Source of the DNA: JBBILG01 sp037445085
Lineage (GTDB): Bacteria > Pseudomonadota > Gammaproteobacteria > Burkholderiales > Methylophilaceae
NCBI GenBank assembly: GCA_037445085.1
Contig: JBBILG010000036.1
Location: forward strand, 1-15,710
Length of the DNA stretch: 15,710 nt
Reading direction: 5' to 3'
How positions within the stretch are numbered: the stretch's first letter is position 1; the number at the start of each line of letters is the position of its first letter. The translations under genes and the position numbers were made by a program. Below are positions 1-6,117 of the stretch, piece after piece. The notes below the pieces were generated by a model. The model made no database searches. It was not told where the DNA came from and saw nothing but the letters and a program-made list of their open reading frames with translations.

Positions 1-728
1 TTGGAGGTGAACACGATGAACGGGTCGGTGGTGATGGCGAAAATGGCCGGAATGCTGTCCACCGCGAACACCAGGTCCGAGATTTCGATCAGGATCAGCA
101 CCAGGAACAGCGGCGTGAACCAGCGCACGCCGTCACGCATCACGGTGAAGCGCTCGCCGTGGTATTCGTTCGTGACGCGCAGGTGGCCGCGCATCCATTT
201 CAGGATGGGGTTGTTTTCCAGGTCGGGCTGCTTGTCGGCGAACACCAGCATCTTGAAGCCGGTGATGATCAGGAACAGGCCGAACAGGTAGAGGATCCAG
301 TGGAACTTGGCGACCAGCACCGCTCCGGAGAGGATCATCACCGCCCGCATCACGATGGCGCCGAGCACGCCGTAGATCAGCACGCGGCGCTGGTATTCGG
401 GCGGCACCTGGAAGAAGGTGAAGATCATCAGGAAGACGAAGATGTTGTCCACCGCCAGCGACTTTTCGATGAGATAGCCGGTGAGGAACTCCAGCGCCTT
501 GGCATTGGCCATCTCGCGCCCCGCAGTGTCGTCCAGCCACCACCACAGCAGGGCGTTGAAGATGAGCGCCAGGGTGACCCAGGTGATGCTCCAGGCCAGC
601 GCCTCGCGCGCCGACACCCGGTGGGCATGGCGGCCGCCGAGCACGAACAGGTCGAGTGCCAGCATGGCCAGCACGAACAAAATGAACCCCGCCCAGAGGG
701 CGGGGGTGCCGATGGTTACGAATTCCAT
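1..728 (-). CDS. TerC/Alx-family integral membrane protein (3' end cut by window edge)
   Basis: This is the N-terminal 242 residues of a TerC-family inner-membrane protein; family members are usually a little over 300 residues, so the C-terminus lies beyond the left edge. Several hydrophobic helices are visible, at about residues 11-30, 48-64, 95-108, 117-160 and 203-225. Both family signature motifs are present: EKSLAVDN at 88-95 and EISDLVFAVDSIPA at 215-228, whose acidic residues lie inside membrane helices and are thought to bind a metal. TerC/Alx proteins are linked to manganese export, tellurite resistance and metal loading of exported proteins; which of these applies here cannot be told. 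The ATG at 728 is the first one after an in-frame stop, but it has no purine-rich ribosome-binding site (the preceding bases are pyrimidine-rich), so translation may depend on htpX, which ends 48 bp upstream on the same strand. No yybP-ykoY-type manganese riboswitch fits in that gap. Confidence 0.93.
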   Translation of the reverse strand, partial: MEFVTIGTPALWAGFILFVLAMLALDLFVLGGRHAHRVSAREALAWSITWVTLALIFNALLWWWLDDTAGREMANAKALEFLTGYLIEKSLAVDNIFVFLMIFTFFQVPPEYQRRVLIYGVLGAIVMRAVMILSGAVLVAKFHWILYLFGLFLIITGFKMLVFADKQPDLENNPILKWMRGHLRVTNEYHGERFTVMRDGVRWFTPLFLVLILIEISDLVFAVDSIPAIFAITTDPFIVFTS

Positions 729-776
729 GAGGGAGGGGCGATGGGTGCTATGGGGTCATGGGTGATGAGGGTAGGG

Positions 777-1661
777 CTACAGGTCCGTCGCCTGCTCCAG
801 GGCCGCGATGCGGTCCCCCAGCGGCGGGTGGGTCATAAACAGGGCCTTGAGGCCACCACCCCTGCCGCCGCTGATGCCGAAGGCCGCCATCTTGTCCGGC
901 AGCGGCTGCTGATCACGCAGCGATTGCAGACGGCGCAGTGCGTCGATCATGCCCCTGCGGCTGGCCAGACGGGCGCCGCCGCGGTCGGCGCGGAATTCGC
1001 GCTGGCGGGAGAACCACATGACGATGATGGAGGCGAGGATGCCCAGGATCAGTTCGGCGACGATCATGGTGACGAAGAAAGCCGGACCGTGCCCCTGCTC
1101 GTTCTTGAAGATGACGCGGTCCACGGTGTGGCCGATGACGCGCGACAGGAACATGACGAAGGTGTTGACCACGCCCTGGATTAGCGCCAGTGTCACCATG
1201 TCGCCGTTGGCGGCATGCGAGACCTCGTGACCCAGCACGGCTTCGGCCTCCTCGCGCGTCATCTTCTGCAGCAGGCCGGTGGATACGGCGACCAGCGCGC
1301 TGTTGCGGGTGGGGCCGGTGGCGAAGGCGTTGACATCGGGCGAGTCGTAAATGGCCACTTCCGGCATGCGGATGCCGGCCATCCGCGCCTGGCGTGCCAC
1401 GGTTTCGACCAGCCAGCGCTCCTCGGGGCTGCGTGGCTCGGCGATCATCCGGGCGCCGACCGCCATCCTGGCGGTCCACTTGGAGATCATGAGCGAAATC
1501 AGCGAGCCGCCAAAGCCCATGATGGCGGCGAAGATCAGCAGGGATTGCAGGTTGAGGCCCTGGGCGGTGAGGTAGGGCTCCACGCCGAGCAAGCGCATGG
1601 TGATGGAGAGCACCAGCACGATGGCCAGGTTGGTGGCTAGGAATAGAAAGACGCGTTTCAT
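777..1661 (-). CDS. htpX: HtpX, membrane-bound zinc metalloprotease
   Basis: HtpX is a heat-shock-linked M48 zinc protease that removes damaged inner-membrane proteins alongside FtsH. The protein is 294 residues, the usual length. There are two N-terminal transmembrane helices (about 4-24 and 41-59), then a cytoplasmic catalytic region with HEVSH at 145-149 (zinc ligands H145 and H149, catalytic E146). REFRAD at 221-226 supplies the likely third ligand, E222. Further hydrophobic segments lie at about 155-175 and 193-218. The family motif NAFATGP is at 111-117. The start is well supported: AAGGAGGTT at 1667-1675 is a near-perfect Shine-Dalgarno about 7 bases from the ATG. The terC-like gene follows 48 bp downstream on the same strand, so the two may be co-transcribed. 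An NhaR-type regulator is divergent. I see no convincing sigma-32 promoter by eye. Confidence 0.97.
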   Translation of the reverse strand: MKRVFLFLATNLAIVLVLSITMRLLGVEPYLTAQGLNLQSLLIFAAIMGFGGSLISLMISKWTARMAVGARMIAEPRSPEERWLVETVARQARMAGIRMPEVAIYDSPDVNAFATGPTRNSALVAVSTGLLQKMTREEAEAVLGHEVSHAANGDMVTLALIQGVVNTFVMFLSRVIGHTVDRVIFKNEQGHGPAFFVTMIVAELILGILASIIVMWFSRQREFRADRGGARLASRRGMIDALRRLQSLRDQQPLPDKMAAFGISGGRGGGLKALFMTHPPLGDRIAALEQATDL

Positions 1662-1728
1662 GGATGAACCTCCTTGCGAAACAAAGCTGGGGACAAGGTT
1701 ACGTGCAAATCACGATCAAATAAAGTCG

Positions 1729-1766
1729 AATATTTCTCGGATACAATCCGATTATTCCGAAATATT
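1729..1766. promoter_or_regulatory. Nested inverted repeat in the htpX <> nhaR divergent promoter region
   Basis: An outer perfect 8-bp inverted repeat, AATATTTC at 1729-1736 and GAAATATT at 1759-1766, encloses an inner perfect repeat TCGGAT-ACA-ATCCGA at 1737-1751. The element TCCGA also occurs twice, at 1747-1751 and 1756-1760, 9 bp apart. The inner loop contains TACAAT (1742-1747), which matches the -10 consensus at 5 of 6 positions and would give nhaR a short leader of about 24 bases. No good -35 precedes it, which fits a promoter needing an activator or one blocked by its own regulator. LysR-type proteins commonly bind such dyad sequences between themselves and a divergent gene, so this is a candidate NhaR site. 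The symmetry is seen directly; the regulatory role is inferred. Confidence 0.5.
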
Positions 1767-1777
1767 GGGTATGCCGA

Positions 1778-2665
1778 ATGAATTTCAAGCATCTGCATTA
1801 CTTCTGGATCGTGGCCCACAGCGGCAGCATCGCGCGCGCGAGTGAGCGGCTCAACCTCACGCCGCAGACGGTGAGCGCGCAGATCAAGCTGCTGGAACAG
1901 AGCCTGGACACCGCGCTGTTCCGCCCCGCAGGCCGCGGGCTGGAACTGACCGAGGCGGGCAGGCTGGCCCTGAGTTACGCGGACGAGATTTTCGCGCTGG
2001 GCGATGCCCTGGAAATCGCGCTGGCTTCCCGGCGTGGAGGCCAGGCGTTGTCGTTTCGTGTCGGCATCACCGACGTGGTGCCCAAGTCGCTGGCCTACCG
2101 TCTGCTGGCCCCGGCGCGGCGGCTGGCGGAACCGGTGCGGCTGCTGTGCCGCGAAGGAAAGCTGGATCGCCTGCTGGCGGAACTGGCGCTGCACAAGCTG
2201 GACATGGTGCTGGCCGACCGGCCGCTGCCGCCCGCGCTCAACGTGCGCGGCCACAGCCGCTGGCTGGGCGAGAGCGCGCTGGCTTTTTTCGCCGCGCCGG
2301 CGCTGGCTGCGCAGTGCCGGCAGTTTCCGCAGTGCCTGGATGGCGCGCCGCTGTTTCTGCCCGGCGATGACGCCACCGTGCGCGGTCGCATCGAGCGCTG
2401 GCTGGAGCAGCAGCGCATCGCGCCGCGCGTGTTCGGCGAGTTCGACGACGGCGCCTTGATGAAGGCATTCGGTCAGGAAGGGGGCGGTTATTTTCCGTCC
2501 CCGCTGGTGCTGGCGGGGGAAATCGAGGCGCAGTACGGCGTGCGGCTGGTGGGCGTGGTGGAAGCAGTGCGCGAGGAGTACTACGCCATCACGCGCGAAC
2601 AGAACATCAGCCATCCGGCGGTGCTGGCGGTCACCGCGGAGGCGTCCGCGGCGCTGCTCCGCTGA
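1778..2665 (+). CDS. nhaR: NhaR-type LysR-family transcriptional regulator
   Basis: This 295-residue protein is a LysR-type regulator. An N-terminal winged helix-turn-helix (about residues 1-60) opens with the NhaR-like sequence FKHLHYFWIVAHSGSIARA, continues with LTPQTVSAQIKLLE, and has the wing GRGLELTEAG. An effector-binding domain makes up the rest. In E. coli, NhaR activates the sodium/proton antiporter nhaA in response to sodium and pH, as well as osmC and pgaABCD. The recognition-helix region and sequences such as LHKLDMVLADRPL resemble NhaR more than other LysR subgroups. No nhaA lies nearby; the divergent neighbour is htpX, so the target here may be htpX-terC or a distant gene. No strong Shine-Dalgarno precedes the ATG at 1778. 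The last 35 bp overlap the end of mnmA on the opposite strand. Confidence 0.88.
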   Translation: MNFKHLHYFWIVAHSGSIARASERLNLTPQTVSAQIKLLEQSLDTALFRPAGRGLELTEAGRLALSYADEIFALGDALEIALASRRGGQALSFRVGITDVVPKSLAYRLLAPARRLAEPVRLLCREGKLDRLLAELALHKLDMVLADRPLPPALNVRGHSRWLGESALAFFAAPALAAQCRQFPQCLDGAPLFLPGDDATVRGRIERWLEQQRIAPRVFGEFDDGALMKAFGQEGGGYFPSPLVLAGEIEAQYGVRLVGVVEAVREEYYAITREQNISHPAVLAVTAEASAALLR

Positions 2666-3734
2666 TGATGCCGCCGCCCAGGCAGACGTTGCTCTCGTAC
2701 ACCACCACCGATTGCCCCGGTGTCACCGCCCATTGCGGCCGGGCGAATTCGATCTCGCAGCGGTCGCCCTGCAGGCTGCGGATGCTGCACGGGGCGTCGG
2801 CCTGGCGGTAGCGTGTCTTGGCGGAATACACCCAGTGGATGTGTGGCGCGCGGCCGGCGATCCAGTGCAGTTGGCCGGCCTCCAGCGTGACGCTGAGCAG
2901 CAGCGGGTGGTCGTGGCCCTGCACGACGATGAGTTCGTTGCGGGCCATGTCCTTGGCGGCGACGTACCAGGGCTCGCCGTCGCCGTCGCGCGAGCCGCCT
3001 ATCCCCAGACCCTGGCGCTGGCCCAGCGTGTAGTACATGAGACCGCGGTGCCGGCCCACCACCTTGCCCTCCGGTGTGCGCATCACGCCGGGTTGCACCG
3101 GCAGGTAACGTTGCAGGAATTCGCGGAAGGGCCGCTCGCCGATGAAGCAGATGCCGGTGGAATCCTTCTTTCCGGAGACGGCGAGCCCTGCCTTGCGCGC
3201 GATCTCGCGCACCTCGCGCTTGAGCAGGCCGCCCAGCGGGAACAGCGTCTTCGACAGTTGCGCCTGGTCGAGCCGATAGAGGAAGTAGCTCTGATCCTTG
3301 CCGCCGTCCTCGGCCTTGAGCAGTTGGAACAGGCCATCCACCTCGCGCACGCGGGCGTAATGGCCGGTGGCGATGAGATCGGCACCGAGCCCCAGCGCAT
3401 GGTCGAGGAAGGCGCGGAACTTGATTTCGGAATTGCAGAGGATGTCCGGGTTGGGCGTGCGGCCGGCGCGGTATTCGGCGAGGAAGTGGTTGAATACCTT
3501 TTCCTTGTATTCCCCGGAGAAGTTGACGGTCTCGATGTCGATGCCGATGCGGTCGGCCACCGCCACGGCGTCGATCAGGTCCTGCCGCGCCGGGCAGTAC
3601 TCCTCGGTGTCGTCGTCTTCCCAGTTCTTCATGAACAGGCCGGTGACCTCGTAGCCCTGGTTCTTCAGCAGCAAGGCGGTGACGGAGGAATCGACGCCGC
3701 CGGACATGCCGACGACCACGCGTTTTTTCTTCAT
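2631..3734 (-). CDS. mnmA: tRNA-specific 2-thiouridylase MnmA
   Basis: MnmA makes the 2-thio group on the wobble uridine (U34) of tRNA-Lys, tRNA-Glu and tRNA-Gln, using ATP and sulfur passed along a relay. The protein is 367 residues, a normal length. The PP-loop ATP-binding motif SGGVDSS is at 11-17. The two catalytic cysteines are C100 in PNPDILCN and C196 in STGICFIGE. The C-terminal beta-barrel ends with CLGGGII, close to the usual family end, followed by a short tail (SGAAPRTPPR) coded in the stretch that overlaps nhaR on the other strand. nudJ lies 43 bp upstream on the same strand, matching the nudJ-mnmA pair known from gammaproteobacteria, but hflD and purB, which often follow mnmA there, are absent. 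The start lacks a clear Shine-Dalgarno but is the standard family start just before the PP-loop. Confidence 0.97.
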   Translation of the reverse strand: MKKKRVVVGMSGGVDSSVTALLLKNQGYEVTGLFMKNWEDDDTEEYCPARQDLIDAVAVADRIGIDIETVNFSGEYKEKVFNHFLAEYRAGRTPNPDILCNSEIKFRAFLDHALGLGADLIATGHYARVREVDGLFQLLKAEDGGKDQSYFLYRLDQAQLSKTLFPLGGLLKREVREIARKAGLAVSGKKDSTGICFIGERPFREFLQRYLPVQPGVMRTPEGKVVGRHRGLMYYTLGQRQGLGIGGSRDGDGEPWYVAAKDMARNELIVVQGHDHPLLLSVTLEAGQLHWIAGRAPHIHWVYSAKTRYRQADAPCSIRSLQGDRCEIEFARPQWAVTPGQSVVVYESNVCLGGGIISGAAPRTPPR

Positions 3735-3777
3735 GATGCAGTGGGGAGCAAAGCGCGGCGGCGTGCCGACGCGGGTT

Positions 3778-4233
3778 TCATAAGTGAGTGATTGCTGTCA
3801 GCGGAAAGCGCTGACCTGCGAGATAGTGTTCCATGCAAGTGAGCACCTGCGGGCTGCGGTGGCGCGGGCTGCAGGCGCGGATTTCCTCCGGCGTCAGCCA
3901 GCAGGCGCGGACAATGCCATCATCCAGCGCCTGCTGTGGATCGTGTCCGTCGAGGCGGCCGGTGAAGGCAAAGCGCAGGTAGGTGATGTTCCTGCGCGGG
4001 TGCTCCCAGTGATAGACGCCGAGCAGCGTTTCCGGCGTGAAGCGGTAGGCGGTTTCCTCCCGCACCTCGCGGCTCACCCCGTCCAGCAGGGTCTCGCCGC
4101 GTTCCAGGTGCCCGGCCGGCTGGTTGAACATGCGTCCCTCCGTCGTTTCTACCTCCACCAGCAGGAACTTGCCGTCCCGTTCGATGACGGCTGCGACGGT
4201 GACGTTGGGTTTCCAGATCATGGGGGCAGCCAT
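3778..4233 (-). CDS. nudJ: NudJ-like Nudix hydrolase (phosphatase)
   Basis: This 151-residue single-domain Nudix hydrolase is placed directly before mnmA, the usual position of nudJ. NudJ hydrolyses nucleoside di- and triphosphates and the thiamine precursor HMP-PP. The Nudix box runs from G41 to Y63: G41, E47, R55, E56, E59 and E60 match the consensus GX5EX7REUXEEXGU, so the magnesium-binding glutamates are intact. The glycine near the end of the box is replaced by alanine (A62). Family sequences NVTVAAVIERDGKFLLVE at the N-terminus and FNQPAGHLE before the box are also present. The start is uncertain: ATG at 4233 (MAAPM) or the methionine at residue 5 would both work, and neither has a good Shine-Dalgarno. 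It probably belongs to a marC-nudJ-mnmA unit, with 33 and 43 bp gaps. Confidence 0.92.
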   Translation of the reverse strand: MAAPMIWKPNVTVAAVIERDGKFLLVEVETTEGRMFNQPAGHLERGETLLDGVSREVREETAYRFTPETLLGVYHWEHPRRNITYLRFAFTGRLDGHDPQQALDDGIVRACWLTPEEIRACSPRHRSPQVLTCMEHYLAGQRFPLTAITHL

Positions 4234-4266
4234 GCAAAGAGCGAATTCTATCCCATGCGTCCCGTT

Positions 4267-4899
4267 TCAGGCCAGCAGTCCCGGGAACAGCCTGCCGAGG
4301 CCGCGCGCGATGAATTCCACCGACATGGCGGCGAGGATCAGGCCCATCAGGCGGGTGACGATGTTGATGCCGATGGTGCCCAGCCGTTGCGAGATGGGAG
4401 TGGCCAGACTGAAGATGCCCCAGACCAGCAGCGCCACGGCAGCCACCGGAATGACCAGCAGCACGTGTCCCCAGAGGCTGTCGCTCTGTTCGGCGGCGAT
4501 GATCATGCTGCTGATGGCGCCCGGCCCGGCGAGCAGCGGCACGCTGAGCGGTACCACCGCCATGCCTTCCTGTTGCGCCACTGCCTCCTCTTCCGGGTTC
4601 TGGCGCACGAAACCGTGGCGTGCCTGCAGCATGGAAATGGCCATCAGCAGCAACAGGATGCCGCCCCCCACCTGGAAGGAGGGAATGCCGATGCCGAAGA
4701 AGTCGAGCAGGGTATCGCCGATGAAGACCGACAGCGTGAGCACGGTGAACACGGTGAAGGCAATGGTGCGGGCGATGCGCAGGCGGTCGGCATCGCGCCA
4801 GCCCTCGGTGGCGGTGACGAACACGGTCAGTCCGCCGATGGGGTTGACGATGGCGAACAGAGCGATGCCGGTCTTGAGCAGGTGGGCCCACTCGCTCAT
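4267..4899 (-). CDS. MarC-family integral membrane protein
   Basis: This 210-residue multi-pass inner-membrane protein belongs to the MarC/UPF0056 family. The first membrane segment holds the family motif FAIVNPIGG (residues 15-23), and VVPLSVPLLAGPGAIS at 115-130 is the second conserved motif. About six hydrophobic helices are visible (roughly 8-30, 44-66, 73-93, 116-135, 143-165 and 185-205). MarC members were once thought to affect antibiotic resistance, but their transport function is unproven. An upstream in-frame ATG at 4944 would add 15 polar residues. I prefer 4899 because GGAG lies about 6 bases before it and because the upstream stretch is better explained as the divergent promoter of the yajL-like gene. 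It is the first gene of a likely marC-nudJ-mnmA unit. Confidence 0.93.
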   Translation of the reverse strand: MSEWAHLLKTGIALFAIVNPIGGLTVFVTATEGWRDADRLRIARTIAFTVFTVLTLSVFIGDTLLDFFGIGIPSFQVGGGILLLLMAISMLQARHGFVRQNPEEEAVAQQEGMAVVPLSVPLLAGPGAISSMIIAAEQSDSLWGHVLLVIPVAAVALLVWGIFSLATPISQRLGTIGINIVTRLMGLILAAMSVEFIARGLGRLFPGLLA

Positions 4900-4928
4900 T
4901 TGCTGCTCCGGGGCGTATCGGTTAGTAT
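4900..4928 (+). promoter_or_regulatory. Candidate sigma-70 promoter for the yajL-maf-rng unit
   Basis: TTGCTG at 4900-4905 and TAGTAT at 4923-4928 are separated by exactly 17 bases and point toward the gene starting at 4960. This would give a leader of about 25 bases carrying the Shine-Dalgarno GGAGGA at 4947-4952. The boxes match consensus at 3 and 4 of 6 positions. The -35 box touches the first codon of marC on the other strand, so the two divergent promoters would have to share very little space. It was assigned by eye only. Confidence 0.4.
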
Positions 4929-4959
4929 CGAAGCCCTCATCCACGCGGAGGAATCAACC

Positions 4960-5505
4960 ATGGCCAAGGTACTGGTCCCGCTGGCGGCGGGGTGCGAAGA
5001 ACTGGAAGCGGTCACGATAATCGACATCCTACGCCGGGCAGGCATCGAAGTCATCACCGCCGGCCTCACCTCCGGGCCGGTGCGTGCCAGTCGCGGCACC
5101 GTGCTGCTGCCGGACGCGAGCCTCGCTGATGCAGGGGGGCAGACATACGACCTGGTGGTGCTGCCCGGTGGCCTGCCCGGCAGCGAGCACCTGAAGAACG
5201 ACCCGCGCATCATCGCGCTGTTGCAGCGCACGGCGGCGGCCGGCGGCCTGGTTGCCGCCATCTGCGCCGCGCCCATGGCGCTGCATGCGGCCGGACTGCT
5301 GGAGGGGCGGCGCGTCACTGCCTATCCCGGCGTGCTGGAGGACTTGCCCGGCCGCCATGTCCATACCGGCGCGGCGGTGGAGACGGACGGCAACATTGTC
5401 ACTTCGCGTGGCCCCGGCACCGCCATGGATTTTGCCCTCGCCCTGGTGGAGCGCCTCGCCGGCCGGCCCCGGCGCGAGGTGGTGGAGGCCGCGCTGGTGC
5501 GCTGA
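4960..5505 (+). CDS. yajL: DJ-1/PfpI-family protein (YajL-like)
   Basis: This 181-residue protein is a single DJ-1/ThiJ/PfpI domain close to YajL and human DJ-1. The reactive cysteine is C102 in AAICAAP (C106 of DJ-1), and the partner glutamate is E16 in GCEELEAV (E18 of DJ-1). The conserved LVVLPGG (65-71) and TSRGPGTAMDFALALVE near the C-terminus are present. The position of DJ-1's H126 holds tyrosine (VTAYPG), as is common in bacterial YajL-type members. Reported roles are protection against oxidative and electrophile stress, chaperone activity, and a disputed deglycase or glyoxalase activity. The ATG at 4960 follows GGAGGA by 7 bases and begins the family-typical KVLVPLAAG strand, so the longer upstream reading frame is not used. 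maf follows after 18 bp on the same strand, so co-transcription with maf and rng is likely. Confidence 0.93.
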   Translation: MAKVLVPLAAGCEELEAVTIIDILRRAGIEVITAGLTSGPVRASRGTVLLPDASLADAGGQTYDLVVLPGGLPGSEHLKNDPRIIALLQRTAAAGGLVAAICAAPMALHAAGLLEGRRVTAYPGVLEDLPGRHVHTGAAVETDGNIVTSRGPGTAMDFALALVERLAGRPRREVVEAALVR

Positions 5506-5523
5506 CCGCATGCCCCGGGCTTC

Positions 5524-6117
5524 ATGACACGCCAGCCCCACATCTACCTGGCCTCGCGCTCGCCGCGCCGCGGCGAGTTGCTGGCGCAGATCGGGGTGCG
5601 CCACACGGTGCTGCCCTCCGACGTGGACGAATCCGTGCTGCCCGGCGAGGCGCCGGAACACTATGTCATGCGTGTCGCACGGGAGAAGGCCAGGGTGTGC
5701 GTGGAACGCATCGCAGGAGAGGGTCTTCCCCCGTTGCCCGTGCTGGCCGCGGACACCGCGGTGTGCATCGACGGCGTCATCCTCGGTAAGCCCGCGGACG
5801 ACGCGCATGCCGCCGCCATGCTGCGCGCCCTTCGTGACCGCTGGCACGCCGTGCATACGGCGGTGGCGCTGGCGCAGGGTGGCCGGGTGGAGGTCATGCT
5901 GTCCAGTACGCAGGTGGAGCTGGCACCGCTGACGGACGCCGAGATCGCCGCCTATGCCGCCTCTGGCGAGCCGTGCGACAAGGCCGGCGGCTATGGCATC
6001 CAGGGGCTGGCGGGAGCCTTCGTGCGCCGCATCGAGGGGAGTTACACCGGCGTCATGGGTCTGCCGGTCCACGAGACGGCGCAGTTGCTGAAAAGATTCG
6101 GAGTGGAGGTGCTGTGA
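5524..6117 (+). CDS. maf: Maf-family dTTP/UTP pyrophosphatase (YhdE type)
   Basis: Maf proteins hydrolyse nucleoside triphosphates, including modified ones, to monophosphates plus pyrophosphate, cleaning the nucleotide pool; they are also linked to inhibition of septum formation. The protein is 197 residues, the usual length. The N-terminal phosphate-binding motif is SRSPRR at 11-16, the likely catalytic aspartate is D77 in LAADTAV, and DKAGGYGIQG is at 152-161. These patterns match the YhdE (dTTP/UTP) branch. The C-terminal GSYTGVMGLPVHET is also typical. No strong Shine-Dalgarno precedes the ATG, which starts 18 bp after the yajL-like gene, so translational coupling is plausible. Its TGA overlaps the GTG start of rng by 4 bp. 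The maf-rng pair is widely conserved in beta- and gammaproteobacteria. Confidence 0.96.
   Translation: MTRQPHIYLASRSPRRGELLAQIGVRHTVLPSDVDESVLPGEAPEHYVMRVAREKARVCVERIAGEGLPPLPVLAADTAVCIDGVILGKPADDAHAAAMLRALRDRWHAVHTAVALAQGGRVEVMLSSTQVELAPLTDAEIAAYAASGEPCDKAGGYGIQGLAGAFVRRIEGSYTGVMGLPVHETAQLLKRFGVEVL

Noticed and set aside
729..776. Possible manganese riboswitch before the TerC-like gene
   Set aside because: The 48-bp gap is too short and shows no yybP-ykoY-like structure.
3784..4959. Upstream extension of the yajL-like gene to an ATG at 3784
   Set aside because: The extension is antisense to nudJ and marC and has no DJ-1 family sequence; the start at 4960 has a good Shine-Dalgarno.
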